Assembly: GCF_001766415.1 (NCBI RefSeq)
Contig: NZ_MKXO01000002.1
Coordinates: forward strand, 62,001-126,000
DNA from: Exiguobacterium aurantiacum
GTDB taxonomy: Bacteria > Bacillota > Bacilli > Exiguobacteriales > Exiguobacteriaceae
Length of the DNA stretch: 64,000 nucleotides
Reading direction: 5' to 3'
Position 1 is the first letter of the stretch, and every line of letters begins with the position of its first letter. Made by a program: the position numbers and the translations under genes. Below, one piece after another: positions 9,186 through 18,411 of the stretch. The notes beneath the pieces were generated by a model, which made no database searches, was not told where the DNA came from, and saw nothing but the letters and a program-made list of their open reading frames with translations.

Positions 9186-9941
9186 ATGACGACGACTACT
9201 TATCCGGTCATCCCGGGAGCGGGGACGTTTTATTATGAAGGGAATCAAACCGGGATATTATTATGTCACGGTTTTAATGGGACACCACAAAGCGTGCGCG
9301 ATGTCGGGATTGACTTGATGGAAAAGGGCTTCACGGTGTATGCCCCTCGCTTGACGGGGCACGGGACGGACCCCGAGGACTTTAGATGTTCGACGGGCAA
9401 GTGCTGGTATGAGAGCATGGAAGCAGGTATCCGCTTCTTGCGCGAGCGATGTCGCCACGTCATCGTCGTCGGACAATCGATGGGCGGGACGCTCGCCTTG
9501 AAAGCCGCGCTCGCCGGCCTTGCCGACGCCGTCATCACGATCAACGCGGCGTTGTCTGTACCGGGCTACGCGTGTCATGCGGCTGACGACGTCTGTCGCT
9601 TCATCGACGAGGACGAGCCGGATATCAAGGCAAATGACGTGTATGAGATCGTCTACGACAAAGTACCGACGTCGGCCATTCGCGAATTGCTCGCTTTGAT
9701 CGAGGAAGTTCGGCCTCGTGTGTCGGACGTAGAAGTTCCGACGTGCGTCATCCATTCCGCTGTCGACCACGTCGTCCCGCCGGAAGATTCGATATGGTTG
9801 TATGACAAGATTCAGGCACCGAAGCAGCGTATCGTTTTGGAGCAATCGTACCATGTGGCGACGCTGGACCATGATCGCGGTCGATTAGCCGACGCGATCG
9901 GTACGTTCTGTGAACAAGTGACGACGGTTGAACAAATGTAG
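9186..9941 (+). CDS. Carboxylesterase, Est30-like alpha/beta hydrolase
   Basis: Cytoplasmic serine esterase of 251 aa, probably hydrolysing short-chain esters or monoacylglycerols. Visible motifs are the oxyanion HGFNGTPQ, the nucleophile elbow VVGQSMGGTLAL, the acidic residue in IHSAVDHVVPPED and the histidine in SYHVATLD. Their order and spacing match Geobacillus Est30. The ATG at 9186 follows GGGAGGAAACGA at ideal spacing; an in-frame TTG at 9168 lacks its own site. It is apparently transcribed alone. A LacI-type operator follows before the glucosidase gene. Confidence 0.87.
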   Translation: MTTTTYPVIPGAGTFYYEGNQTGILLCHGFNGTPQSVRDVGIDLMEKGFTVYAPRLTGHGTDPEDFRCSTGKCWYESMEAGIRFLRERCRHVIVVGQSMGGTLALKAALAGLADAVITINAALSVPGYACHAADDVCRFIDEDEPDIKANDVYEIVYDKVPTSAIRELLALIEEVRPRVSDVEVPTCVIHSAVDHVVPPEDSIWLYDKIQAPKQRIVLEQSYHVATLDHDRGRLADAIGTFCEQVTTVEQM

Positions 9942-9973
9942 TCTCTAAGACTGCATTTTTATTTGCACTTCTT

Positions 9974-9987
9974 TGCAAACGCTTGCA
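9974..9987. promoter_or_regulatory. LacI/GalR-family operator upstream of the alpha-glucosidase gene
   Basis: TGCAAACGCTTGCA is a near-perfect dyad with the central CG typical of LacI-family repressors, close to MalR-type GCAAACGTTTGC operators. It fails the cre consensus at positions 3 and 12 (C and G instead of A/T). It sits 87 bp before the glucosidase start, where it could overlap a promoter. A MalR-like repressor is inferred; none is encoded here. Confidence 0.6.
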
Positions 9988-10073
9988 CTAATGCTATTGT
10001 AAGATTAGATTTACTCAAACAGTGGTATGTACCTTCATTGATACTAATCGTAGGCTTAGGAGGAATTTGACGT

Positions 10074-11765
10074 ATGGAGACGGCGTTCAGACAAAGTGAG
10101 AAGCAAGGCATCGCCCGGGCATGGTGGAAAGAAGCCATCGCCTATCAAATATACCCACGCAGTTTCAAAGATTCGAACGGGGACGGCATCGGCGACCTCC
10201 GTGGCATTATCGAAAAGCTTGATTACTTGGAAGACCTCGGCATCGATGTGATCTGGCTCTGTCCGATGTATAAATCACCGAACGATGACAACGGCTATGA
10301 CATCAGCGATTACGAAGACATTATGGAAGAGTTCGGGACGATGAAAGATTTCGATGCGTTGCTGAGCGCGGTCCATGCGCGAGGGATGAAGCTATTGCTA
10401 GACCTCGTCGTCAACCATACGTCAGACGAACATCCATGGTTCGTCGAATCGAAAAGTTCGAAAGACAACCCGAAGCGGGATTGGTATATATGGCGAGACG
10501 GATCAGAAGACGAGCCACCGAACAACTGGGCCAGCATTTTCGGCGGATCGGCCTGGGAATATGACGCGGCGACCGAGCAGCACTACCTTCACGTGTTCTC
10601 TAAAAAACAGCCTGACTTGAATTGGGAGAATGAAGAAGTGCGCGGTGCGGTCTACGATATGATCAACTGGTGGCTAGATAAAGGAATCGATGGGTTCCGG
10701 GTCGATGCGATCAGCCACATTAAAAAGATGCCGACCGAGACGATGTTGCCTTCCCCGGATGGCAAACGTCACGTCACGGCGTTCTCGATGTATTCAAATA
10801 TCGAGGGGATCCACGAGTATCTCCAAGAGATGAAGCGAGAGACGTTCGCCAAGTACGATATCATGACGGTCGGGGAGACGAACGGGATCGAGCCGAAAGC
10901 GGCCGACCTGTGGATGGGACCTGGAAACGGGGCGATGAACATGGCGTTCCATTTCGACCACGTCGATATTATGCGCAAGTCCCGGCTCGCCCCGCTTGAC
11001 GTCGTCGAACTGAAGCGTATTTTTGACAAGTGGCAACAAGGGTTGCTTGAAACAGGGTGGAACGCCCTCTATATCGAGAACCATGACATGGTGCGTGCCG
11101 TCTCGCTCGTCGGGGATGAGAACCACTATTGGCGTGAGAGTGCGACCGCGCTCGGGATGATGTACTTCTTCATGCACGGGACGCCGTTCATCTATCAAGG
11201 GCAAGAAATCGGTATGAAGAACGTGCCGTTGCCATCGATTCACGACTACGATGACGTCGCGACAAAGAACGAGTACTTCGAACGGATCGCGTACGGGATG
11301 AGTGAAATCGATTCGATGCAACACGTGTGGGGGACGTCGCGCGACAACGTCCGGACGCCGTTGCAATGGGACGCCTCCCTGCACGGCGGCTTCTCGTCAG
11401 CCACCCCGTGGATGCCGATCCATGCCGAATATGAGACGTTGAACGTGGAAGCACAGTCTAAAGACGTGAACTCGATTCTGTCGTTCTACAAAGCGATGAT
11501 CCGACTGCGCCGAGCCGAGGAGACGTTCACGTATGGAAGTTACCGCGATCTCGTGCCGGAACATCTGCAAGTATTCGCGTATGAGCGCAAGTTCGAACAG
11601 CACCGTTTTTACGTGCTCGTCAACTTGACGGCGAATCCGGCCGAGACGACGCTGCCTGGTCTTGACGAGGCGACACTCGTCTTGACGAATGAGGTGGACC
11701 CGGAACCGATCGAGCAAGACACGTTCATGCTGAAGCCGTTTGAAGCCCGGTTATATCGCTTATAA
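10074..11765 (+). CDS. malL: Alpha-glucosidase / oligo-1,6-glucosidase, GH13
   Basis: Cytoplasmic glycoside hydrolase of 563 aa that releases glucose from maltose-type or isomaltose-type oligosaccharides. The GH13_31 hallmarks are present: WWKEAIAYQIYPRSFKDSNGDGIGDL near the N-terminus, DLVVNHTSDEHPWF, DGFRVDAIS with the nucleophile Asp, TVGETNG with the acid/base Glu, and IENHDMVR with the transition-state Asp. Ala, not Val, follows the nucleophile; in this family Val at that site is linked to strict alpha-1,6 specificity, so an alpha-1,4-active enzyme is plausible. AGGAGG precedes the ATG. Regulation by the upstream LacI-type operator is likely. It is a single gene without adjacent transporter. 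Confidence 0.9.
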   Translation: METAFRQSEKQGIARAWWKEAIAYQIYPRSFKDSNGDGIGDLRGIIEKLDYLEDLGIDVIWLCPMYKSPNDDNGYDISDYEDIMEEFGTMKDFDALLSAVHARGMKLLLDLVVNHTSDEHPWFVESKSSKDNPKRDWYIWRDGSEDEPPNNWASIFGGSAWEYDAATEQHYLHVFSKKQPDLNWENEEVRGAVYDMINWWLDKGIDGFRVDAISHIKKMPTETMLPSPDGKRHVTAFSMYSNIEGIHEYLQEMKRETFAKYDIMTVGETNGIEPKAADLWMGPGNGAMNMAFHFDHVDIMRKSRLAPLDVVELKRIFDKWQQGLLETGWNALYIENHDMVRAVSLVGDENHYWRESATALGMMYFFMHGTPFIYQGQEIGMKNVPLPSIHDYDDVATKNEYFERIAYGMSEIDSMQHVWGTSRDNVRTPLQWDASLHGGFSSATPWMPIHAEYETLNVEAQSKDVNSILSFYKAMIRLRRAEETFTYGSYRDLVPEHLQVFAYERKFEQHRFYVLVNLTANPAETTLPGLDEATLVLTNEVDPEPIEQDTFMLKPFEARLYRL

Positions 11766-11775
11766 ACTCAACACA

Positions 11776-11807
11776 AGCACTTTCCTGTTAACGGGAAAGT
11801 GTTTTTT
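11776..11807 (+). terminator. Rho-independent terminator
   Basis: CACTTTCC and GGAAAGTG (11778-11785 and 11794-11801) form the stem, followed by a run of six T. It ends the alpha-glucosidase transcript. Confidence 0.9.
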
Positions 11808-12218
11808 ATGTCTTTTTCAAGAGTCTTAGGATGTAACAGGTTTGAAAATAAAAGATTATTTAGAAAGTTTTTTGGTATTAAAATACATTATTATTCCATT
11901 TTAAGTATTTTTAAAATAGGCTAATAAAATTTAAATTTTCATGTCTCTTCTTATTAACAAGGTCATGTGAATTTGAATTTTCGAGAGCAGGAGGGATGAA
12001 TCATAAAAAATAGTAAGTTATACTGGGATTCAACAGCAGGTTCTGAGAGCATTGAAAAAAATGTTCCGGGTTGAGTCAGATGAAAATCGGGTATCGAAAA
12101 AGATATTCGGAAAACTTCATCGAAGCAAAAGAAAAAGGAATCTAAATTCTCTAATGTAAAAGATTACCTTACAAGGTATTTCAAGAAAAATTGAGAGATG
12201 GTTGAAGGAGGGAACGTA
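11808..12218. other. AT-rich intergenic region before mrpA
   Basis: About 410 bp. The first 180 bp are very AT-rich and show no feature I recognise. The second half (11996-12194) reads as a decayed short coding sequence, listed separately. The mrp promoter is presumably here but I could not place it. Confidence 0.5.
11996..12194 (+). pseudogene. Possible decayed small ORF
   Basis: After an ATG at 11996, removing one A from the run at 12006-12010 opens a frame reading KNSKLYWDSTAGSESIEKNVPG. It meets TGA, resumes, meets a second TGA, and continues with KSGIEKDIRKTSSKQ and NVKDYLTRYFKKN to a TGA at 12192. Lys- and Ser-rich composition and AT-rich codons differ from the neighbours. This is suggestive only; an ordinary leader could look similar by chance. 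Confidence 0.3.
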
Positions 12219-14627
12219 TTGTCCGCATTGCATTGGGTGATTTTATCGCCTTTTTTATTCGCTATCATCGTGCCATTTTTGTTTAAGTACGTCTCGAAAA
12301 TTCATACAGGATGGTTTGTCTGGTTACTCCCGACGGCACTGTTCATCTACTTTCTGAACTGGTTGCCGGTGATTTCGTCCGGCCAAGTCGTTGAGACGAC
12401 TGTGTCATGGATTCCAGAGCTCGGTATCAATTTTACAGCGTATTTAGACGGTTTAAGTATGTTGTTTGTACTATTAATCACAGGAATCGGATCGCTCGTT
12501 GTTCTGTATTCTATCTTCTATCTCTCTAAAAAGGAACGGCTCGGAAATTTTTACGTCTATTTGATGCTGTTTATGGGAGCAATGCTCGGGGTCGTCTTGT
12601 CGGACAACTTGATCGTACTGTACGTGTTCTGGGAAGTGACAAGCATGGCGTCAGCCCTCCTCATCAGCTACTGGTTCCATAAAGACAAGTCGACAAAAGG
12701 TGCTCAAAAATCGATGCTCATCACCGTCGCCGGTGGTCTGGCGATGCTCGGTGGATTCGTCCTCTTGTATCAGATGACAGGCACATTCAGTATTCGTGAG
12801 ATTATTGCCAATGTCGATATCGTTCAAGCGAGTCCGATGTTTGTGCCAGCGATGATCCTCATCTTGCTCGGTGCGTTCACGAAGTCGGCACAGTTCCCGT
12901 TCCATATCTGGCTACCAGATGCGATGGAGGCTCCGACACCGGTCAGTGCTTACTTGCATTCAGCCACGATGGTCAAGGCCGGGATTTATCTTGTCGCTCG
13001 GATGACACCAGTATTCGGCGGTTCGACTGTTTGGTTCTGGACGCTGTCAATCGTCGGACTTGTGACGCTCCTTTGGGGCTCGATCTCGGCGGTTCGGCAA
13101 AAGGACTTGAAAGGGATTCTCGCCTTCTCGACGGTGAGCCAACTCGGTCTGATCATGTCGCTACTCGGAGTCGGATCGGCCGCGCTCGCTGACGGGGCAG
13201 ATGACCCGATATATACGCAAGCAATTCTCGTCGCAATCTTCCACTTGTTCAATCATGCGACGTTCAAAGGCGCACTCTTCATGGCAGTTGGGATTATCGA
13301 CCATGAGACCGGAACCCGTGACATCCGGAAACTCGGCGGCTTGATGACAGTCATGCCGATCACGTTTACCGTTTCGCTCATCGGACTTGCGTCGATGGCC
13401 GGATTGCCGCCGTTCAACGGCTTCTTGAGTAAAGAGAAGTTCTTCACGGCGATGTTGGACGTTCGAAACTTTGAAGCGTTCGATGTCGGTTCGCTCGGAC
13501 TGATGTTTCCGCTTGTCGCTTGGGTCGCGAGTATCTTCACATTCTTGTACAGCTTGATCATGTTCTTCCGCACGTTCCGCGGGAAGTTTGAGCCGGACAA
13601 TTACAATCGTAAGGTACATGAGGCACCGATTGGGATGCTAATTAGTCCAATTATCCTCGTTGTGCTCGTTATTGTCTTCGGTCTGTTCCCGAACTTGTTG
13701 TCGTATTCAATCATCGAACCGGCAAAACAAGCCATCTTGCCAACGTATTTGCCAGACGGTGAACAGTTCATCGTCAACATCAAGCTTTGGCACGGGATTA
13801 ACACGGAGTTGCTCATGACATTCGGTGTCGTCTTGATTGCCTCGTTCTTGTTCTCCATCATGGGGCGATGGACGAGACTTGCGATTTATAACCGGGAACG
13901 TGACCCGTTCAACTGGTACTATGACAATGCGTTGACAGGTCTCACGTCAGGTTCGCAATGGATCACACGTCTACAGATGACAGGTCTCTTGCGTGACTAC
14001 TTTGCCTATATCTTCACGTTCATGCTTCTCCTCGTTGGCTACACGTTTTGGCGCTTCGATGCCTTCGCCATTGATACGGCCAACACGAGTATGATTGAGC
14101 CGTTCATGTGGATTTTGATTCCGCTCCTCATCGGGGCGATTGTCACGGTCCCGTTCGTGAATCACCGCATCACCGCTGTCATCGTCGTCGGTGTCATCGG
14201 GTTCTTGCTCGCTCTCTTGTTGATTGTGTTCAGAGCTCCCGACTTGGCACTCACGAAGCTACTCGTCGAAACGGTGACGCTCGTCATCTTCATGCTCGCG
14301 TTCTATCACTTGCCTGAGATGCGTAAAGAGAAGTTCACGCCACGCTTGAACGTGACGAACTTGATCATCTCGGTCGGTGTAGGGGTCATGATGACGCTCG
14401 TCGCCCTCAGTTCGGCGGCGCTCGGAAACCTCGCGGATTATGATTCGATTTCGGATTATTTCCTCGAAAATGCGAAAGAGCTCGGCGGAGGATATAACGT
14501 CGTCAACGTCATTCTTGTCGACTTCCGTGGGTTAGATACGTTGCTCGAAGTACTCGTTCTTGCCGTGGCCGCGCTCGGGATCGTTACGCTGATTAAATTG
14601 AAATTGAAAGGAGGAGAAGACGTATGA
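12219..14627 (+). CDS. mrpA: Na+/H+ antiporter subunit MrpA (MnhA)
   Basis: Largest subunit (802 aa) of the Mrp cation/proton antiporter, a membrane complex for Na+ extrusion and alkaline pH homeostasis. It is related to complex I NuoL: many transmembrane helices, the proton-antiporter core (FWEVTSMASALLISYWFHKD, AFTKSAQFPFHIWLPDAMEAPTPVSAYLHSA) and a C-terminal MrpA-specific region with FRAPDLALTKLLVETVTLVIFMLAFYHLP. I start at the TTG at 12219 because GGAGG lies 7 nt upstream and LSALHWVILSPFLFAIIVPF matches the usual MrpA N-terminus. The ATG at 12198 would put the ribosome binding site inside the gene. First gene of the complete mrpABCDEFG operon. Confidence 0.95.
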   Translation: MSALHWVILSPFLFAIIVPFLFKYVSKIHTGWFVWLLPTALFIYFLNWLPVISSGQVVETTVSWIPELGINFTAYLDGLSMLFVLLITGIGSLVVLYSIFYLSKKERLGNFYVYLMLFMGAMLGVVLSDNLIVLYVFWEVTSMASALLISYWFHKDKSTKGAQKSMLITVAGGLAMLGGFVLLYQMTGTFSIREIIANVDIVQASPMFVPAMILILLGAFTKSAQFPFHIWLPDAMEAPTPVSAYLHSATMVKAGIYLVARMTPVFGGSTVWFWTLSIVGLVTLLWGSISAVRQKDLKGILAFSTVSQLGLIMSLLGVGSAALADGADDPIYTQAILVAIFHLFNHATFKGALFMAVGIIDHETGTRDIRKLGGLMTVMPITFTVSLIGLASMAGLPPFNGFLSKEKFFTAMLDVRNFEAFDVGSLGLMFPLVAWVASIFTFLYSLIMFFRTFRGKFEPDNYNRKVHEAPIGMLISPIILVVLVIVFGLFPNLLSYSIIEPAKQAILPTYLPDGEQFIVNIKLWHGINTELLMTFGVVLIASFLFSIMGRWTRLAIYNRERDPFNWYYDNALTGLTSGSQWITRLQMTGLLRDYFAYIFTFMLLLVGYTFWRFDAFAIDTANTSMIEPFMWILIPLLIGAIVTVPFVNHRITAVIVVGVIGFLLALLLIVFRAPDLALTKLLVETVTLVIFMLAFYHLPEMRKEKFTPRLNVTNLIISVGVGVMMTLVALSSAALGNLADYDSISDYFLENAKELGGGYNVVNVILVDFRGLDTLLEVLVLAVAALGIVTLIKLKLKGGEDV

Positions 14628-15061
14628 GAAAACAAGCGAGAGCCAGTAACTTGATGCTCCATAGCATCACTCGGGTCGTCACGTTTGTCTTGCTCGCATT
14701 TTCGCTTTACTTGTTCTTCGCCGGGCACAACAACCCTGGCGGAGGATTCATCGGTGGATTGATGACGGCGAGTGCGCTTCTCCTCATGTATTTAGGGTTC
14801 GACATGAAAAGCATCAAGAAGGCGCTCCCGTTCAATTTCACCACGATGATTGCTGTCGGTTTGCTCGTCGCCTTGTTTACGGGTGTCTCGAGCATGTTGT
14901 TCGGTTACCCATTCTTGAGTCAGTTTTATGAGTACGTGAACTTGCCTGTACTTGGGAGAACTGGACTGGCGACTTCATTACCATTCGATTTAGGGATTTA
15001 TCTGGTCGTTGTTGGTATTGCCTTGACAATAATTTTAGCGATTGCGGAGGATGATTCGTAA
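14624..15061 (+). CDS. mrpB: Na+/H+ antiporter subunit MrpB
   Basis: Small membrane subunit (145 aa) of the Mrp complex. The MnhB family core GHNNPGGGFIGGLMTASALLLMYLGFD is present, with four hydrophobic segments. Its ATG overlaps the mrpA TGA (ATGA), and AAGGAGGAG precedes it, so translation is coupled. Length is typical for the family. Confidence 0.94.
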   Translation: MRKQARASNLMLHSITRVVTFVLLAFSLYLFFAGHNNPGGGFIGGLMTASALLLMYLGFDMKSIKKALPFNFTTMIAVGLLVALFTGVSSMLFGYPFLSQFYEYVNLPVLGRTGLATSLPFDLGIYLVVVGIALTIILAIAEDDS

Positions 15062-15399
15062 TGGAAATACTCATGTCGATTACGGTCGGTGTCCTCTTCA
15101 CGGTCGGCACTTACCTGTTACTGACGAAAAGCTTGTTGCGAATCGTGCTCGGTTTAATCCTTTTGTCGCACGGGGCGCACTTCTTACTGTTGACGATGGC
15201 AGGTCTCCAGACAGGTACACCGCCGTTGCTCAATTTAAATTCTGAAGCGTACGCTGATCCATTGCCACAGGCGCTCGTCTTGACGGCACTCGTCATTAGC
15301 TTCGGGATGACATCATTTTTACTCGTCCTGTCGTATCGTACGTACCAAGCGTTCAAGACGGATGATTTAGAAAAATTAAGGGGGTCGGCTGATGAATAA
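15061..15399 (+). CDS. mrpC: Na+/H+ antiporter subunit MrpC
   Basis: Membrane subunit of 112 aa, homologous to NuoK of complex I. Three transmembrane helices with KSLLRIVLGLILLSHGAHFLLL and DPLPQALVLTALVISFGMTSF, both family hallmarks. The start codon shares one base with the mrpB stop (TAATG). Confidence 0.94.
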   Translation: MEILMSITVGVLFTVGTYLLLTKSLLRIVLGLILLSHGAHFLLLTMAGLQTGTPPLLNLNSEAYADPLPQALVLTALVISFGMTSFLLVLSYRTYQAFKTDDLEKLRGSADE

Positions 15400-16882
15400 C
15401 TTGCTCGTACTCCCGTTTCTGATTCCGTTCGCGGTCGGGGCAATCTTGATTTTGTTTTCGAAACGAATCGGTACCCAGCGCTTCTTGAGCGGATTGACCG
15501 CGATTATTATGCTCGGCGTCTCGATTTATTTACTCACTGTTGTCCGTGCCGAAGGGATTGTCGTGTTAGAAGTGGGCAGTTGGTCGGCGCCGTTTGGAAT
15601 CGTGCTCGTAGCTGATTTATTTGCGGCGATCATGGTGCTCATGTCGTCAATCGTCGGCTTGCTCTGTCTTTTCTTTGCTTTCCGGACAATTGCTCCGGAA
15701 CGAGAAAAGTTCTATTTTTACCCGTTCTACTTCTTCCTATTGACGGGTGTGAACGGAGCGTTCTTGACAGGTGACATCTTTAACCTATTCGTCTTCTTCG
15801 AAGTGATGCTCATTTCGTCATACGTCCTGATTGTTATGGGTGGTACGGACTATCAGCTTCGCGAATCTCTCAAGTATGTCGTCATGAACATCTTCGCTTC
15901 GATTTTGTTCATCGCAACGATGGCGTTCACGTACGCGGTGACAGGGACGCTCAATATGGCGCACCTCGCCGAACGCGTTGCTGAGCTCGAACAAGTCGGT
16001 GTATTGAACGTTATCGCGATGTTCTACTTCATCGTTTTCGGCATGAAAGGGGCGTTATTCCCGCTGTACTTCTGGCTTCCACGCTCGTATTTCGGCCCGC
16101 CGGCCGCTGTCGCTGCCTTGTTCGGTGGATTGCTGACGAAAGTTGGTATTTACGCCATCATCCGAACGTTCACGCTCATCTTCCCGCACAACCTTGACTT
16201 CACACAGCCCATCCTCATTTGGGTCGGTGCAATCACGATCGTCATCGGTGGTCTCGGTGCGGTTTCGAACTTTGATTTCAAACGAATCTTGTCGTATCAC
16301 ATCGTGTCGCAGGTCGGTTATATGGTCATCGCTCTCGGTCTATACACGAGTCTGGCAATTGCGGCCGCGATTTATTATATCGTCCACAACATCATCGTGA
16401 AGACGGCGCTTTTCCTCTATGCTGGGACGGCACAACGGATTACTGGCACGACCGACCTCAAACAGATGGGGGGACTGTTGAAGACGCACCCTCTTCTCGG
16501 ATGGATGTTCTTCATTACGGGGATTGCGATTGCTGGAATCCCACCGTTCAGTGGCTTCATCAGTAAACTGTCGCTCGTCATCGCAGGTTTTGAGACTGGT
16601 CAGTACGTTGTTAGCGGGATTGCGCTCGCTGTCGGGATGCTGACACTGTTCTCGATGATCAAAATCTTCATGTACGTGTTCTGGGGCGAACAGAAGCATA
16701 CAAAAGCGCAAGGGAAAATTAAAGTCGGGGACTTGCTACTCCCGGCCATCCCGCTCGTCATTTTGACGACGGTGCTCGGTGTCGCGGCGCAGCCGATTCT
16801 CTCGTTCTTCCTTGAAGCGTCGAATCAGTTGCTCGATCCGTCAATTTATATTGATTCGGTCTTGAAAGGAGGGGGAGCATGA
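15392..16882 (+). CDS. mrpD: Na+/H+ antiporter subunit MrpD
   Basis: Polytopic subunit of 496 aa, homologous to NuoM/NuoN and with MrpA the likely ion-translocating part. LTGDIFNLFVFFEVMLISSYVL carries the transmembrane Glu required in the family. FGMKGALFPLYFWLPRSYFGPPAAVAALFGGLLTKVGIYAI includes the conserved Lys residues. The ribosome binding site AAGGGGGT lies at the end of mrpC, and the genes overlap by 8 bp. Confidence 0.95.
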   Translation: MNNLLVLPFLIPFAVGAILILFSKRIGTQRFLSGLTAIIMLGVSIYLLTVVRAEGIVVLEVGSWSAPFGIVLVADLFAAIMVLMSSIVGLLCLFFAFRTIAPEREKFYFYPFYFFLLTGVNGAFLTGDIFNLFVFFEVMLISSYVLIVMGGTDYQLRESLKYVVMNIFASILFIATMAFTYAVTGTLNMAHLAERVAELEQVGVLNVIAMFYFIVFGMKGALFPLYFWLPRSYFGPPAAVAALFGGLLTKVGIYAIIRTFTLIFPHNLDFTQPILIWVGAITIVIGGLGAVSNFDFKRILSYHIVSQVGYMVIALGLYTSLAIAAAIYYIVHNIIVKTALFLYAGTAQRITGTTDLKQMGGLLKTHPLLGWMFFITGIAIAGIPPFSGFISKLSLVIAGFETGQYVVSGIALAVGMLTLFSMIKIFMYVFWGEQKHTKAQGKIKVGDLLLPAIPLVILTTVLGVAAQPILSFFLEASNQLLDPSIYIDSVLKGGGA

Positions 16883-17355
16883 CGTTTCAAATCGTTCTCA
16901 ACACAGTCATCGCCATCATGTGGGCGGTGCTTTGGAATAGCTACACCGGCGTCGATTTCTTGCTTGGCTATATCGTCGGGATATTCATCTTGTTCGTCTT
17001 GCGCCGTTTCCTGCAGTTCGACTTTTATATGCGCCGCGTTTTCGCCGCATTCAAACTGATCGCCTTGTTCATTAAAGAGCTGATCAAGTCGAACATCGAT
17101 GTTGTCAAAGTGCTGCTCAGTCCGAAACTAAACATCGAGCCCGGAATCATCGAAGTCCCGACGCAACTCAAGTCGGATTGGGAGTTGACGCTCCTCGCTT
17201 CGCTCATCAGTCTGACGCCGGGAACACTCTCGATGGATTTTTCAGAAGATAAAAAGTCGATCTTCGTCCACTCGATTCACGTTCCAAACAAGGAACAGAT
17301 GATTCGTGAGATTCATAACACGTTCGAAAAAGCGATTATGGAGGTGACACATTAA
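16879..17355 (+). CDS. mrpE: Na+/H+ antiporter subunit MrpE
   Basis: Subunit of 158 aa with two or three N-terminal transmembrane segments and a cytoplasmic domain. The MNHE hallmarks LNTVIAIMWAVLW, LLASLISLTPGTLSMDFSEDKKSIFVHSIH and IREIHNTFEKAIMEV are visible. It overlaps mrpD by ATGA, with GGAGGGGG before the start. MrpE is needed for assembly of active complex in characterised Bacillus systems. Confidence 0.94.
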   Translation: MTFQIVLNTVIAIMWAVLWNSYTGVDFLLGYIVGIFILFVLRRFLQFDFYMRRVFAAFKLIALFIKELIKSNIDVVKVLLSPKLNIEPGIIEVPTQLKSDWELTLLASLISLTPGTLSMDFSEDKKSIFVHSIHVPNKEQMIREIHNTFEKAIMEVTH

Positions 17356-17630
17356 TGTTTAAAGTGTTGCTTATGATCGCGTTATTCTTTATGTCAATCT
17401 CGCTCGTCATTTCGTTCATCCGAACTGTCAAAGGGCCGACGATGCCGGATCGGATTGTTGCGCTCGATGCGATTGGGATCACGTTAATCGGGATCATCGG
17501 GATTTTGATGATTCTGCAAGAGACGATTGCTTACGCCGAGGTCATTCTTGTCATCGGAATCCTCGCCTTTATCGGAACAATCGCACTGTCGAAATTCATT
17601 GAGAGGGGGGATATCTTTGACCGTGATTGA
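17355..17630 (+). CDS. mrpF: Na+/H+ antiporter subunit MrpF
   Basis: Small subunit of 91 aa with three transmembrane helices. The family motif RTVKGPTMPDRIVALDAIGI contains the conserved Asp and Arg. The start shares a base with the mrpE stop; TGGAGGTGA lies upstream. In other systems MrpF has also been linked to cholate efflux. Confidence 0.93.
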   Translation: MFKVLLMIALFFMSISLVISFIRTVKGPTMPDRIVALDAIGITLIGIIGILMILQETIAYAEVILVIGILAFIGTIALSKFIERGDIFDRD

Positions 17631-17976
17631 ATGGATTGTTGCCATCCTATGTCTAATCGGAGGCTTTCTGAGCTTGGTTGGTGGAATCGGGTTCATCCGT
17701 TTTCCGGACGTGTATGGGCGGACACACTCGGCGACGAAAAGCGCCACGCTCGGCGTCATCACCGTCATGGTCGGGACGTTCCTCTATTTCCTGCTCGCAG
17801 AAGGGATGTTCTCCGGAAAGATTTTGCTGACGATTCTCTTCGTCTTCTTGACGGCGCCACTTGCGGCAATGATGGTGTCACGTGCTGCTTATCGGACAGG
17901 CGTCCCGCTCTCTGAATTGACGACGCAGGACGATTTGAAGAAAAAGTATCCGGAAGCACGAAAAGACGTACACTGA
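17617..17976 (+). CDS. mrpG: Na+/H+ antiporter subunit MrpG
   Basis: Last subunit (119 aa), with three transmembrane helices and the MnhG motif GGIGFIRFPDVYGRTHSATKSATLG. The TTG at 17617 is the best start: GAGAGGGGGG ends 6 nt before it and it overlaps mrpF by 14 bp; a GTG at 17623 is the alternative. Upstream in-frame codons would start inside mrpF without a site. A terminator follows at once, closing the operon. Confidence 0.92.
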   Translation: MTVIEWIVAILCLIGGFLSLVGGIGFIRFPDVYGRTHSATKSATLGVITVMVGTFLYFLLAEGMFSGKILLTILFVFLTAPLAAMMVSRAAYRTGVPLSELTTQDDLKKKYPEARKDVH

Positions 17977-18002
17977 CACTCTCCGTTTCGGGGAGTGTTT
18001 TT
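17976..18002 (+). terminator. Rho-independent terminator of the mrp operon
   Basis: ACACTCTCC pairs with GGGGAGTGT (one T-G pair), with a 5-nt loop, followed by TTTT. Confidence 0.85.
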
Positions 18003-18014
18003 AGGAGGGGTTCG

Positions 18015-18347
18015 ATGCATCAAATCGAAATCGGGAATGAGGTTGAGACGCATCGACTGACAATCATATGGGCTAGTCGAGAGGCTGTGTCCATCGATAT
18101 CTTCGGTCACGTCGAAGCAGTCACGACAGCAGATTATATCGCGTTTGCCCGGGCGCTCACAAAAACCTATCACGAACTTGACGGTACGGCACAACTCGTC
18201 AATGAAGCCGGACACGCGATCGTAACGCTGGCATTCAAACGCGGTGTCGTCGACGTCCAAATTGTCCGTGACACATCCATTCGGACGTTTCAGACCGACC
18301 AAAGCTACGTGACGACTATGGTCAGACAAATCGGTGTCGTAGAATAG
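18015..18347 (+). CDS. Hypothetical protein
   Basis: Soluble protein of 110 aa that I do not recognise. It alternates short beta-like segments with one helical stretch (TADYIAFARALTKTYHEL) and has no signal peptide or membrane segment. TTAGGAGGGG lies 4 nt before the ATG, a strong site, so the gene is likely real. It begins 12 bp after the mrp terminator and could be reached by read-through. Confidence 0.7.
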   Translation: MHQIEIGNEVETHRLTIIWASREAVSIDIFGHVEAVTTADYIAFARALTKTYHELDGTAQLVNEAGHAIVTLAFKRGVVDVQIVRDTSIRTFQTDQSYVTTMVRQIGVVE

Positions 18348-18411
18348 ACTGTGACAAATGCGGGAAAAGAGCATATGATAGAGGTTGACTATACGGAAAG
18401 GGGTGTCGGGT

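Noticed and set aside
9974-9987. cre site before the alpha-glucosidase gene
   Set aside because: Two consensus positions fail (C and G where A/T is required); the dyad fits a MalR-like LacI-family operator better.
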